DNA from: Chloroflexota bacterium
GTDB taxonomy: Bacteria > Chloroflexota > Limnocylindria > Limnocylindrales > CSP1-4
Direction of reading: 5' to 3'
Length of the DNA: 64,000 nucleotides
Assembly: GCA_021787395.1 (NCBI GenBank)
Contig: JAJYLZ010000007.1
Coordinates: 1 to 64,000 of the forward strand
Positions within the stretch are counted from its first letter, which is position 1. The number at the start of each line of letters is the position of its first letter. Both the position numbers and the translations under genes were made by a program. Below are positions 1 to 8,369 of this stretch, one piece after another. The notes beneath the pieces are model-generated. The model ran no database searches. It had not been told where the DNA came from and saw only the letters and a list, made by a program, of their open reading frames with translations.

Positions 1-1
1 C

Positions 2-37
2 GCGGTCGCGGCGACCGCGCGAGGGCCGCGGCCGTGA
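2..37 (+). CDS. C-terminal end of an upstream gene (murC possible)
   Basis: An open frame runs from the window edge to a TGA at 35-37. It overlaps the GTG start of murB by four bases (GTGA), the same junction used repeatedly elsewhere in this window. Only about 11 residues (AVAATARGPRP) are visible, so the protein cannot be identified. In this type of cluster the gene before murB is commonly murC, but that is inference from gene order only. Confidence 0.3.
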   Translation, partial: AVAATARGPRP

Positions 38-990
38 CCGGCGCCGCTCCCGCCTTCGACCCCGCGGCGGTCGCCGCTGAGCTTGCCCGCCGGGTCGGCG
101 TGCGGGCGGTGCAGGGCGAGCCGCTCGCCAAGCACACGACGATGCGGGTTGGCGGCCCTGCGGACCTGTTCATCACGGCCCGCAACGCGTTCGAGCTCAA
201 GGGGCTCGTCCGCTTCGCGCGCGCCCGTGCGTTGCCGCTGTTCCTGCTCGGCCGCGGCAGCGACCTGGTCGTCTCGGACGCGGGGATCCGCGGCCTGGTG
301 GTGGAGGTCCGCGCCGAGGCGACGCGCGTCGAGGGCACCCGCTACACGGCCGAGGCGGGCGTCCGGATGGCGCGGGCGGCGACCGAGACCCAGAGGGCCG
401 GCCTCAGCGGCCTCGAGTACGGGCTGGCCATCCCGGGCACGGTGGGCGGGGCGGTCTGGGCGAACGCGGGGGCGCACGGCGGCGAGACCGCTCGCGTCCT
501 CGAGACGGCCACGGTGCTGCTCGCGGACGGGGCCGAGGCCGTCCTGACGGCGTCGGAGCTGGACTTCCGCTACCGTCACAGCCGCTTCAAGGACCATCCG
601 GGCGAGATCGTGCTGGCGGCGGCCTTCCGGCTGGAGCCGATGGACCCGGCCGAGATCACCTCCCGGCTGGACGAGATCCGGCGCTGGCGGCGCGAGCACC
701 AGCCGCTGGGCCTGCCGTCGGCCGGGTCGGTGTTCCGCAACCCCGAGGGCGACTCGGCCGGGCGCCTCATCGACAGCCTCGGCCTGAAGGGCCGGCGCGT
801 CGGCGGCGCCGTCGTGTCCGAGAAGCACGCCAACTTCATCGTCAACGACCGGCGGGGGACCGCGTCCGACGTCCGCCGCCTCGCCGAGGCCGTCCGCGCG
901 GAGGTGCGGGACCGGCTCGGCATCGAGCTCCAGCTCGAGGTCGCGTTCGTCGGCGACTGGTCCGGCTGGACCCCGGAGGAGACCCCGTAG
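34..990 (+). CDS. murB: UDP-N-acetylenolpyruvoylglucosamine reductase MurB
   Basis: MurB is a flavoenzyme that reduces UDP-GlcNAc-enolpyruvate to UDP-MurNAc with NADPH, the second committed step of peptidoglycan precursor synthesis in the cytoplasm. The 318-residue protein has the expected FAD-binding segments: GRGSDLVVSDAGIRG at about residues 72-86 and IPGTVGGAVWANAGAHGGE at about 131-149. The C-terminal substrate domain carries the catalytic serine in AGSVFRNP and a C-terminal glutamate in QLEVAF. It starts at GTG with a GTGA overlap onto the preceding frame, and ddl follows directly at the next base after its stop. Length and motif order are normal for the family. Position at the head of a ddl-ftsQ-ftsA-ftsZ cluster supports the call. 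Confidence 0.95.
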   Translation: MTGAAPAFDPAAVAAELARRVGVRAVQGEPLAKHTTMRVGGPADLFITARNAFELKGLVRFARARALPLFLLGRGSDLVVSDAGIRGLVVEVRAEATRVEGTRYTAEAGVRMARAATETQRAGLSGLEYGLAIPGTVGGAVWANAGAHGGETARVLETATVLLADGAEAVLTASELDFRYRHSRFKDHPGEIVLAAAFRLEPMDPAEITSRLDEIRRWRREHQPLGLPSAGSVFRNPEGDSAGRLIDSLGLKGRRVGGAVVSEKHANFIVNDRRGTASDVRRLAEAVRAEVRDRLGIELQLEVAFVGDWSGWTPEETP

Positions 991-2136
991 ATGCCCGTAC
1001 CGGAGCTCCGCCACGTCCCCGCGCAGACGCCCGTCGCCGTCGTGTTCGGCGGGCCGTCCGCGGAGCACGACGTGTCGATCGTCTCGGGCACGGCCATCGC
1101 CGAGGCGCTGGTCCGCGCCGGCTACCCGGTGGAGCAGTGGTGCCTCGGCCTCGACGGGGCATGGTGGCGCCTGCCGGACGGCCACCGCCGCGACGGTCGC
1201 CCGCAGTCTGCCTACGACGACCCGACCTCGCTCGGCGCGGCGGGGCCGGAGCGGGCCGCCGAGGCGCTCGACCGGCTGGCGGGCCGGGATCGGCCGCCGC
1301 TGGTGTTCCTCGCCCTGCACGGGCCGTTCGGCGAGGACGGCACCGTCCAGGCGCTGTGCGAGGCGGCCGGCCTCGCGTACACGGGCTCGGGCGTGACCGC
1401 CAGCGCGATCGGCATGGACAAGGCGGTGTTCAAGCGGCTCGTGCGGGGGGTCGGGCTGCCCGTGGCGGACTGGCTCGAGGTTCGCGCCGCCCGCTGGGCC
1501 GCCGACTCCGACGGCGTCCTCGCGTCGCTCGACGCGTTCGCCCGGTCGACCGGCGACGTGCGCCTGATGGTCAAGCCGTCGCGCCTGGGCAGCTCGGTGG
1601 GGATGACCCTCGCCCACCGGCCCGAGGAGCGCGGCCCCGCGCTGGAGGAGGCGTTCCGCTTCGACGACGTCGCGCTGGCCGAGCGGTACGTCGCCGGCGC
1701 CCGGGACCTCGAGGTGTCGGTCATCGGCAACGACCCCGATGCGCTCGAGGTGTACGGCCCGGGCGAGATCATGTCCGGCCACGAGTTCTACGACTACCAG
1801 GCCAAGTACACGGCGGGCCTCTCGCAGACGACGCAGACGGCCGAGGTCACGGCCGAGCAGCGCGCCGCGATCCTCGACCTCGCCCGCGCCGCGTACCGCG
1901 CCGTGGGCTGCGAGGGCTTCGCGCGCGTGGACTTCCTGCTGGGCGCGGACGAGCGGGTCCTGGTGTCCGAGGTCAACACCATCCCGGGCTTCACCCCGAT
2001 CAGCCTGTTCCCGACGCTGCCCGCGGCCGGCGGCTACACCTTCGCCGACGTGTGCGCCCGGGCAGTGGACCTGGCCCTCGGGCGGGCGGCCTCGCGCGTG
2101 GCCCACCGGACGACCACCTCGGACCTGCCGCGATGA
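991..2136 (+). CDS. ddl: D-alanine--D-alanine ligase
   Basis: This ATP-grasp ligase joins two D-alanines to make the dipeptide that terminates the peptidoglycan stem peptide. The 381-residue protein shows the N-terminal VVFGGPSAEHDVSIVSG motif, the ATP-grasp glycine-rich segment KPSRLGSSVGM, and the C-terminal metal and substrate-binding block FLLGADERVLVSEVNTIPGF. It begins with ATG immediately after the murB stop, and its own TGA overlaps the ftsQ ATG (ATGA). It is slightly longer than the E. coli enzymes but within the range of Gram-positive-type Ddl proteins. Confidence 0.95.
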   Translation: MPVPELRHVPAQTPVAVVFGGPSAEHDVSIVSGTAIAEALVRAGYPVEQWCLGLDGAWWRLPDGHRRDGRPQSAYDDPTSLGAAGPERAAEALDRLAGRDRPPLVFLALHGPFGEDGTVQALCEAAGLAYTGSGVTASAIGMDKAVFKRLVRGVGLPVADWLEVRAARWAADSDGVLASLDAFARSTGDVRLMVKPSRLGSSVGMTLAHRPEERGPALEEAFRFDDVALAERYVAGARDLEVSVIGNDPDALEVYGPGEIMSGHEFYDYQAKYTAGLSQTTQTAEVTAEQRAAILDLARAAYRAVGCEGFARVDFLLGADERVLVSEVNTIPGFTPISLFPTLPAAGGYTFADVCARAVDLALGRAASRVAHRTTTSDLPR

Positions 2137-3146
2137 CGACCCGGCGCGGCCAGCCCGCCGCCCGCCCGGCCCGGCCCGGCGCCCAGCGCCCGACCATCCG
2201 CCGCGGGAGCGGCCGCCGGACCCGTCCGGTCCGACGCGCCTCGGCCGGGCTCACGCCGGTCCGGGCCGGGGCGCTGCTCGCGCTGCTGGCGGCCCTCGCC
2301 GGCCTGTACGGGCTGATCGCCTCCAGCGCGTTCGAGGCGCGCCGGACCGAGATCACGGGCGCCGTCTGGACCCCCCAGGACCAGATCGCCGCGGCGCTCG
2401 CGATCCCGTCGGGGCAGAACCTGTTCACGGTCAACCCGGCCGCCCTGGCCCGACGGCTGGACGGGATCCCGGCCATCCAGGCCGCCTCGGTCACCGTGGC
2501 CCTGCCGGACGAGATCAAGGTGGCGGTCACCGAGCGCCAGGCGCTGGTCGTGTGGCAGGTGGCCGGGCAGCGCTACCTCGTGGACGACACCGGCCTCCTG
2601 TTCGCCGAGCTGGGCGGCCAGCCGCCGGCGGCCGCCGCGGCCCTGCCCGTGATCGACGACGAGCGAGCCCTGTCCACGTCGCTCGGGGTGGGCTCGACGC
2701 TGGACCCGGTCACGCTCGACGCGGCGCTGCGGCTCGGCTCGCTGACGCCCGCCGACCTCGGCAGCTCGGCGACCGGCCTGGCGATCAAGGTCGATGACGC
2801 CGACGGGTTCACCGTGTCCAGCGTCCCTGCGGGCTGGGACGCCGTGTTCGGCTTCTACACGCCCACCCTGCGGACCACCGACCTCATCCCGGGCCAGGTG
2901 CGCCTGCTGCGCAGCCTGCTGTACGGGCGGGAGTCCAAGGTGGGCCGGATCATCCTCGCCGACGACCACAGCGGCACGTACCTGCCGCGGGGATCACTGA
3001 TGCCGTCCGCGACCCCCACGCCGACAGCGGCCCCGCGGGCGACCCCGCGGCCGACGCCGAGGCCGACCCCGCGACCGACGCCGTCCGCGACGCTCACCCC
3101 CAAGCCCAGCCCGACGGCCAAGCCCAGCGCGACGGCCAAGCCGTGA
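2133..3146 (+). CDS. ftsQ: Cell division protein FtsQ/DivIB
   Basis: FtsQ is a bitopic membrane protein of the divisome that links early Z-ring proteins to septal peptidoglycan synthesis. The 337-residue product has a basic, Pro/Arg-rich cytoplasmic tail (residues 1-44), one membrane segment (about 45-64), a POTRA domain beginning at AFEARRTEITG with the family pattern of a short helix and strands through about residue 137, and an FtsQ beta domain. The last 45 residues are a Pro/Thr/Ala-rich tail with repeated TPRP units, probably an extracytoplasmic linker. The ATG at 2133 is chosen because it overlaps the ddl stop and places the membrane segment correctly; the frame is open further upstream inside ddl but without coding character. 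Confidence 0.88.
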   Translation: MTTRRGQPAARPARPGAQRPTIRRGSGRRTRPVRRASAGLTPVRAGALLALLAALAGLYGLIASSAFEARRTEITGAVWTPQDQIAAALAIPSGQNLFTVNPAALARRLDGIPAIQAASVTVALPDEIKVAVTERQALVVWQVAGQRYLVDDTGLLFAELGGQPPAAAAALPVIDDERALSTSLGVGSTLDPVTLDAALRLGSLTPADLGSSATGLAIKVDDADGFTVSSVPAGWDAVFGFYTPTLRTTDLIPGQVRLLRSLLYGRESKVGRIILADDHSGTYLPRGSLMPSATPTPTAAPRATPRPTPRPTPRPTPSATLTPKPSPTAKPSATAKP

Positions 3147-3252
3147 AGCGCCGGCGGCTCGTCCGGCCCGGTGGCACCCCGCATCGCGCTCCCCCGACGC
3201 GGTGGTCTGGTAGCGTAATGGGGACGTTCCCAAGGACGGAGGCCCGCGGCTC

Positions 3253-3576
3253 GTGCTCCTGCCCGTGGTGGGTCTGCTCATCGGAATCCTGGCCGGGCTC
3301 TTCCTCAACGTCAACGTCAGCGTCGAGCTGTCGCGCTACCTGGCCGTGGCGATCCTGGCCGCGCTCGACTCCGTCCTCGGGGCGGTCCGCGCAGAGCTCG
3401 ACGGCGTCTACGACAATCGGATCTTCATCAGCGGCTTCCTGGTCAACGCGATCGTGGCGGTCCTCCTGGTGTTCATCGGCGACCGCCTCAACCTCGACCT
3501 GTACCTCGTCGCCCTGATCAACTTCGGGTTCCGCATCTTCAACAACGTCGCGCTGATCCGGCGGCACTTCATCTAG
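3253..3576 (+). CDS. sbp: Small basic protein Sbp (DUF1290)
   Basis: A 107-residue integral membrane protein of the DUF1290/small basic protein family, named after B. subtilis sbp, which also lies just upstream of ftsA-ftsZ. Family signatures visible are an N-terminal membrane segment (LLPVVGLLIGILAGLFL), the conserved AILAALDSVLGAVRAELDGVYDNRIFISGF core, a second membrane segment and the closing FGFRIFNNVALIRRHFI. The function of the family is not established; genome context ties it to division. The GTG start at 3253 follows a GGACGGAGG ribosome-binding stretch (about 3235-3243). About 100 bp separate it from ftsQ. Confidence 0.9.
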   Translation: MLLPVVGLLIGILAGLFLNVNVSVELSRYLAVAILAALDSVLGAVRAELDGVYDNRIFISGFLVNAIVAVLLVFIGDRLNLDLYLVALINFGFRIFNNVALIRRHFI

Positions 3577-3627
3577 CATCGGTCCCGGCGGCCCGGGGCC
3601 CCAACGAGCGAGGCGAAGCAGAGGCAC

Positions 3628-4860
3628 GTGGAACGGGAAGCGGTCCTGGTCGGCATCGACGTCGGCACGTCGAAGGTCGTGGCGCTCATCGGCGAGGTGA
3701 GCCGTGACGGCCGCCTGACGATCATGGGCCACGGCACCGTGCCCGCCACCGGCCTCAAGAAGGGCGCGATCGTCAACATCGACCAGACCGTGCGCAGCAT
3801 CGCGGACGCCGTCGAGCGCGCCGAGCGGCTGTCGGGCTGGAAGATCGACCGGGCGTTCGTGGGCGTGGGCGGACCCCACGTCGAGAGCCTCAACTCGACC
3901 GGCCAGGTGGCCGTCACGGCGCACCACCGCGAGGTGACCCGCGCCGACATCGACCGGGCGATCGAGGTCGCCCGCGCCGTCTCCATCCCGTCCAACCGGG
4001 ACGTGCTCCACGTGGAGCGCCGGGGCTTCACCGTGGACGGCCAGGAGGGGGTCAAGGACCCGCTGGGCATGAGCGCGCTGCGGCTCGAGGTGGAGGCCCA
4101 CATCGTGTCCGCCTCGGCGACCGCCGTCCAGAACCTCACCAAGTGCGTCCAGCTGGCGGGCGTGAAGATCGACGAGCTGGTCGTCAACGGCCTGGCGTCG
4201 GCCGAGGCGGTGCTGATCGAGGCCGAGAAGGAGCACGGCGTGGCCGTGGCCGACATCGGGGCCGGCACGATCAACCTCACGATGTTCTCCGAGGGCTCGC
4301 CGTTCCACACGGCCGTCCTGCCCGTCGGCGGCAACAACGTGACCAACGACATCGCCATCGGGCTGCGGACCCACCTGCCGGTGGCCGAGAAGCTCAAGCT
4401 CGAGCACGGCACGTGCGACCTGCGCAACGTCGTGGACGAGGACATCGCGATCGAGGACCCGGGCGAGGACGGGACCCGCACGGTGAGCCGCCTCGAGCTG
4501 GCCCAGATCATCGAGGCCCGCATGCGCGAGACCTACGAGCTGCTCAAGGACGAGATGAAGCGCGCCGGCCAGGGCATGCTGCCGGCCGGGCTGATCATCA
4601 CCGGCGGCGGCTCGCAGCTGGCGGGCGCGGCGGAGCTGGGCCGGGAGGTGCTGCAGATGCAGGTCCGGGTGGCCGGGCCGACCGGGATGGGCGGCCTGAC
4701 CGACACCATCTCGGACCCGTCGTACGCGACCGCGGTCGGGCTGCTCCTGTGGGGCGCCAACCAGGTCGCCGCCGGCGAGCCGCTCCAGTACGACCCGACG
4801 CAGGAGGGCGGCGGCGTCCTCGGCCGCCTGCGGGACGCGATCCGCAACATCTTCCCGTAG
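3628..4860 (+). CDS. ftsA: Cell division protein FtsA
   Basis: FtsA is the actin-like protein that polymerises on the membrane and tethers FtsZ. The 410-residue product opens with the nucleotide-binding phosphate-1 loop GIDVGTSKVVALIGEV, followed by the FtsA-specific 1C domain (SHS2 fold, about residues 85-165), phosphate-2 motif VAVADIGAGTINLTMF and the adenosine motif IITGGGSQLAG. The C-terminus GRLRDAIRNIF is an amphipathic helix that fits the membrane-targeting sequence. It starts at GTG 51 bp after sbp. A YjbQ-family gene sits between it and ftsZ, which is unusual. Confidence 0.95.
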   Translation: MEREAVLVGIDVGTSKVVALIGEVSRDGRLTIMGHGTVPATGLKKGAIVNIDQTVRSIADAVERAERLSGWKIDRAFVGVGGPHVESLNSTGQVAVTAHHREVTRADIDRAIEVARAVSIPSNRDVLHVERRGFTVDGQEGVKDPLGMSALRLEVEAHIVSASATAVQNLTKCVQLAGVKIDELVVNGLASAEAVLIEAEKEHGVAVADIGAGTINLTMFSEGSPFHTAVLPVGGNNVTNDIAIGLRTHLPVAEKLKLEHGTCDLRNVVDEDIAIEDPGEDGTRTVSRLELAQIIEARMRETYELLKDEMKRAGQGMLPAGLIITGGGSQLAGAAELGREVLQMQVRVAGPTGMGGLTDTISDPSYATAVGLLLWGANQVAAGEPLQYDPTQEGGGVLGRLRDAIRNIFP

Positions 4861-4867
4861 GGGCTCC

Positions 4868-5281
4868 GTGCAGTCGGTCGAGCTCGAGGTCAGGACGGGC
4901 CGGGTCCGCGGCTTCACCGACCTGACGCCGGCGTGCGCCCGGTTCGCGTCCGAGGCGTCGGGCGGCGGCGACGGGCTCCTCTCGGTGTTCGTGCCGCACG
5001 CCACGGCCGGGCTGGTGGTGCTCGAGCTCGGCGCCGGCAGCGAGTCCGACGCCCTGGCCGCCCTCGACCGGCTGCTGCCCCGCGACGACCGCTACTTCCA
5101 CCGCCACGGCTCGACCGGGCACGGCGCCGACCACGTCCTGCCGCTGGTCGCCGCACCGTCGATCACGATCCCTGTCCTCGCCGGGCGGCTGGCGCTCGGG
5201 ACCTGGCAGTCGGTGACGCTCCTGGACCCCAACGCCGACAACGGGACGCGGCGGGTGCGGCTGAGCTTCCTGCCGGGGTAG
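4868..5281 (+). CDS. YjbQ/UPF0047 family protein
   Basis: A 137-residue single-domain protein of the YjbQ (UPF0047) family; some members have weak thiamine-phosphate synthase activity, so databases often name them secondary thiamine-phosphate synthase. Family motifs visible are [13 protein letters not shown], the central [21 protein letters not shown] with conserved histidines, and the C-terminal [28 protein letters not shown]. The GTG start lies 7 bp after ftsA, so the two are probably cotranscribed. Its placement between ftsA and ftsZ is unexpected and gives no clear clue to role. The true substrate is unknown. Confidence 0.85.
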   Translation: MQSVELEVRTGRVRGFTDLTPACARFASEASGGGDGLLSVFVPHATAGLVVLELGAGSESDALAALDRLLPRDDRYFHRHGSTGHGADHVLPLVAAPSITIPVLAGRLALGTWQSVTLLDPNADNGTRRVRLSFLPG

Positions 5282-5359
5282 GGCGGAGCGGTGCGGGAGC
5301 GCACCGACCGCTGCGCGGCACCCGCGGACCCGGGATGTCCGCAACGATGGTGGCGCGCG

Positions 5360-5365
5360 TATACT
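5360..5365 (+). promoter_or_regulatory. Probable -10 box of an ftsZ promoter
   Basis: TATACT lies 116 bp before the ftsZ start in the 200 bp gap after the YjbQ gene. It is the best match to a housekeeping -10 hexamer in this GC-rich gap; no good -35 box is visible at 16-18 bp upstream. The gap makes a dedicated ftsZ promoter likely. Confidence 0.45.
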
Positions 5366-5481
5366 CCGCAGACGCCCGCATGAACCCGTCGCGGCCCGGG
5401 CCGTCTTGCCCGGTGCCACAGGGGTGGGCCCGAACTGCAACGAACCGACGCCAGCTTCGCCGATCAGCCGGGAGTGCTCCG

Positions 5482-6723
5482 ATGCCGCTGCGATCCGATT
5501 CCGAGAACTTCGCACTCATCCGCGTCATCGGCGTGGGCGGCGGCGGCAGCAATGCCGTCAACCGGATGATCCGGGCCGAGATGATGGGCGTCGAGTTCAT
5601 CGCGTGCAACACCGACGCCCAGGCGCTGCTGCAGTCGGACGCGCCGCACAAGATCCGGATCGGCGACAAGATCACCCGCGGCCTGGGCGCCGGCGGCGAC
5701 GCCACCATCGGCCAGCGCGCCGCGGAGGAGGACCGCGACAAGATCGCCGACGCCATCGCGGACTCGGACATGGTGTTCATCACCGCGGGCCTCGGCGGCG
5801 GCACCGGCTCCGGCGCAGCCCCGATCGTGGCCGAGATCGCCAAGGAGCAGGGCGCCCTGACCATCGGCGTCGTCACCAAGCCGTTCACCTTCGAGGGGTC
5901 CCGCCGCAAGCTCGTGGCGGAGAAGGCCGCCGAGGAGCTCAAGGCCAAGGTGGACACGCTGATCACGATCCCGAACGACCGCCTGCGCGACGTCGTCCAG
6001 AAGAACACGTCCATCGTGGACGCGTTCCGCATCGTGGACGACGTGCTGCGCCAGGGCGTCGCCGGCATCAGCGACATCATCACGGTCCCGGGCCTGATCA
6101 ACCTGGACTTCGCGGATGTCCGGACGATCATGAAGGACGCCGGCTCTGCGCTCATGGGCATCGGCCGCGCGACGGGCGACAACCGCGCCCTCGAGGCTGC
6201 CCGGCAGGCCGTCGCCAGCCCGCTGCTCGAGATCAACATCGCGGGCGCGCAGGGGATCCTGTTCAACATCACCGGGTCCTCGAACCTCACCCTGTGGGAG
6301 GTCACCGAGGCCGCCGAGGAGATCCGCGCCGCGGCGGACCCGGAGGCGAACATCATCTTCGGGACCAGCTTCAACGAGCGCCTCGGGGACGAGGTGATGA
6401 TCACGGTCATCGCCACCGGCTTCGACGGGCGCCGCCGGGCAGAGACCGCGCGGTCCTCGGCCGCGGAGCGCCACGGCAGCGCCTCGGGCCTGCGGTCCTC
6501 GGCACCGTCGGCCACCGCCGGTGCCCCGATCCCGGCCCGCGACTTCCTCGAGGAGCTCGAGCGCCAGCGGACCGCCACCGAGGCGGAATCCCGCTCCCGC
6601 GCGGAGACGGTCGCCGTCCCGGTCCGCCCCGAGCGCCAGGCCGCGCCGGAGCCGCCGCGCCGCGCCCCGTCCTACGACGCGGACGACCTCGAGATCCCGA
6701 GCTTCCTGCGCAAGGGGCGCTGA
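5482..6723 (+). CDS. ftsZ: Cell division GTPase FtsZ
   Basis: FtsZ is the tubulin-like GTPase that forms the cytokinetic Z-ring. The 413-residue protein shows [17 protein letters not shown] (about 13-29), the tubulin signature GGGTGSG at 105-111, [11 protein letters not shown] (T7 synergy loop) and, after a variable Ala/Arg/Ser-rich linker of about 90 residues, the C-terminal peptide [13 protein letters not shown] that contacts FtsA. ATG 5482 is preferred because it gives the usual 10-12 residues before the first strand and has GGGAG upstream; the frame stays open further upstream, including an in-frame ATG at 5380, but that extension is Arg/Pro-rich and unlike FtsZ. yggS follows 23 bp downstream. 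Confidence 0.96.
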   Translation: MPLRSDSENFALIRVIGVGGGGSNAVNRMIRAEMMGVEFIACNTDAQALLQSDAPHKIRIGDKITRGLGAGGDATIGQRAAEEDRDKIADAIADSDMVFITAGLGGGTGSGAAPIVAEIAKEQGALTIGVVTKPFTFEGSRRKLVAEKAAEELKAKVDTLITIPNDRLRDVVQKNTSIVDAFRIVDDVLRQGVAGISDIITVPGLINLDFADVRTIMKDAGSALMGIGRATGDNRALEAARQAVASPLLEINIAGAQGILFNITGSSNLTLWEVTEAAEEIRAAADPEANIIFGTSFNERLGDEVMITVIATGFDGRRRAETARSSAAERHGSASGLRSSAPSATAGAPIPARDFLEELERQRTATEAESRSRAETVAVPVRPERQAAPEPPRRAPSYDADDLEIPSFLRKGR

Positions 6724-6746
6724 GCATCCCCCACGACGGTCCCGCC

Positions 6747-7481
6747 GTGCCCCTCGACCACGACGAGGTCGAGGCGTTCCGGCGCGCGCGGGAGGGGGTC
6801 CTAGCGCGGATCGCCGAGGCCGCCCGCCGGGCCGGCCGCGACCAGGGCGAGGTGACCCTGGTGGCGGTGTCCAAGACGGTCGCGGCGGTCCGGGTCCGGG
6901 CCGCGGTGGCCGCCGGCCTCACCGTGCTGGGCGAGAACCGCGTCCAGGAGGCCGCGGCGAAGATCCTCGAGGTCCCCGGCGCCCGGTGGCACCTGCTCGG
7001 TCCGCTCCAGGCGAACAAGGCCCGTCGGGCGGTCGAGCTGTTCGACGTGCTCGAGGCCGTCGGGTCTCTCGAGCTCGCCCAGCGGCTCGACCGGGTGGCG
7101 GGCGAGCTCCGGCCGGGACGCCCGCTGCCGGTGCTGCTCCAGGTCAACGTGGCCGGCGATCCGTCCAAGTCCGGCTTCGACGAGCCGGGCGTCGAGGCGG
7201 CGCTCCCGCAGCTCGCGAGCCTGGCCGGCCTGCGCCTCGACGGCCTGATGACGATCGGGCGCCTGGTACCCACGGCCGAGGAGGCCCGCCCCACGTTCCG
7301 AGCCCTGCGCGAGCTGTCGGCCCGACTCCGGGCATCGGAGCCGCGCCTGGGCCCGGCGCTCTCGATGGGCATGAGCGACGACTACGAGGTCGCGGTCGAG
7401 GAGGGCGCCACGATCGTGCGCGTCGGGCGGGCGCTGTTCGGCGAGCGTCCCCGGCCGGCCGGCACCGATCCCGCCGGGTAG
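6747..7481 (+). CDS. yggS: PLP homeostasis protein, YggS/PROSC family
   Basis: A TIM-barrel pyridoxal-phosphate-binding protein of the YggS family, which buffers PLP and affects amino- and keto-acid balance; it has no known catalytic reaction. The 244-residue product carries the PLP-lysine motif LVAVSKT (Lys43), ENRVQEA, the GPLQANKAR segment, and the C-terminal GMSDDYEVAVEEGATIVRVGRALFGER phosphate-binding block. A GTG at 6747 is chosen as start, 23 bp after ftsZ; the frame is open upstream inside ftsZ. Association with ftsZ and yggT is common in Gram-positive-like genomes. Confidence 0.9.
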   Translation: MPLDHDEVEAFRRAREGVLARIAEAARRAGRDQGEVTLVAVSKTVAAVRVRAAVAAGLTVLGENRVQEAAAKILEVPGARWHLLGPLQANKARRAVELFDVLEAVGSLELAQRLDRVAGELRPGRPLPVLLQVNVAGDPSKSGFDEPGVEAALPQLASLAGLRLDGLMTIGRLVPTAEEARPTFRALRELSARLRASEPRLGPALSMGMSDDYEVAVEEGATIVRVGRALFGERPRPAGTDPAG

Positions 7482-7488
7482 CCGGCCC

Positions 7489-7731
7489 GTGAGCCCCGCC
7501 CAGCTGTTCGCCGCCGTCTTCGTCCTGCTGCTCTGGGCGCTGGTCCTGGCGCGCATCCTGCTGACGTTCGCGGACCCCGGCCACCGCTGGCGGGCGTCCC
7601 GGCACGTCATCGAGATGACCGAGCCGCTGCTCGCCCCGCTCCGCCGCCGGCTGCCGAGCACCGGCGCGTTCGATGCGTCCGCCGTGCTGGTGCTGGTGAT
7701 CCTCGGCCTCCTGTGGCGGATCCTGCTCTGA
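7489..7731 (+). CDS. YggT family membrane protein
   Basis: An 80-residue protein with two hydrophobic segments (about 3-22 and 60-79) flanking the family motif RILLTFADPGHRW...VIEMTEPLLAPLRRRLPSTGAFDASAVLVLVILGLLW. YggT proteins are small membrane proteins found next to yggS and ftsZ; their role in division or ion homeostasis is not settled. The GTG start is 7 bp after yggS, and the stop overlaps the next ATG by one base (TGATG). Confidence 0.88.
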   Translation: MSPAQLFAAVFVLLLWALVLARILLTFADPGHRWRASRHVIEMTEPLLAPLRRRLPSTGAFDASAVLVLVILGLLWRILL

Positions 7732-8018
7732 TGGCGGGGGAGCGCGCACCCCTTCGGATCCCCGTCCGGCTGACGCCGCGGGGCGGCGCTGACCGGGTCG
7801 ACGGCGTGCTGGACGGCGTGCTGCGGGTCCGGGTGGCGGCGCCCCCGGTCGACGGCGCCGCGAACCGGGCGCTGCTCCGCCTCATCGCCGACGAGCTGGG
7901 CGTGCCCCGCGGGTCGGTTCGGCTGGTCTCGGGAGAGTCGGGCCGCGCCAAGGTGGTCGAGGTGGTGGGGCTGGACGGGGCAGCCTTGGATCGACGCTGG
8001 CCGGGGCTGGGACGATGA
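7731..8018 (+). CDS. DUF167/YggU family protein
   Basis: A 95-residue protein of the DUF167 (YggU) family of unknown function. It shows the family pattern: basic first strand RIPVRLTPRGGADRVDG, then VRVAAPPVDGAANRALLRLIADELGVPRGSVRLVSGESGRAKVVEVVGL. ATG 7731 overlaps the yggT stop. It closes the yggS-yggT-yggU run and is followed by a 56 bp gap to a promoter-like box for tRNA-Val. Confidence 0.88.
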   Translation: MAGERAPLRIPVRLTPRGGADRVDGVLDGVLRVRVAAPPVDGAANRALLRLIADELGVPRGSVRLVSGESGRAKVVEVVGLDGAALDRRWPGLGR

Positions 8019-8074
8019 CGCGGCGTGCTTGGCGGGCCCGGACGGCGGGCCCCCGCGGGATCGCGAACTCGCGC

Positions 8075-8080
8075 TAGAAT
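8075..8080 (+). promoter_or_regulatory. -10-like box upstream of tRNA-Val
   Basis: TAGAAT lies 21 bp before the mature tRNA 5' end. It is the same TAnnnT class seen before several protein genes in this window. A short perfect inverted repeat (TCCCCC-TC-GGGGGA, about 8086-8099) sits between it and the tRNA. Confidence 0.5.
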
Positions 8081-8101
8081 GCGAGTCCCCCTCGGGGGAG
8101 C

Positions 8102-8178
<77 letters not shown>

Positions 8179-8321
8179 TGGCTCACGTTCAGCGCCGCGG
8201 GTCGTGCCGTCACGAGTCCGCGGCGTTTCTGCATGCGGCGTGGCTCCCGTGCGCGTGGGGAGGCGGGCCAACGGCGTCACCGCTGCCCCCGCTCGGCGCG
8301 CGATGGTCGCGTGCATGGAAA

Positions 8322-8349
8322 GGCCGCCGACCGTACTCGGCCGGCGGCC
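8322..8349 (-). terminator. Terminator-like hairpin after acid phosphatase
   Basis: GGCCGCCGACCG and CGGCCGGCGGCC form a 12-bp stem with one mismatch and a TACT loop. Read on the minus strand it follows the phosphatase stop by 20 bp and is succeeded by TTTCC, a weak T-tract. The remainder of 8179-8369 shows nothing recognisable. Confidence 0.5.
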
Positions 8350-8369
8350 CCTGGAGACTCGTGTGCCGC

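Noticed and set aside
2990-3146. A separate gene for the Pro/Thr repeat region after ftsQ
   Set aside because: It continues the ftsQ frame without a start signal and is best read as an extracytoplasmic tail.
5380-5481. A longer ftsZ start at an in-frame ATG 102 bp upstream
   Set aside because: The extra 34 residues are Arg/Pro-rich and unlike FtsZ; ATG 5482 gives the conserved N-terminus and has an upstream GGGAG.
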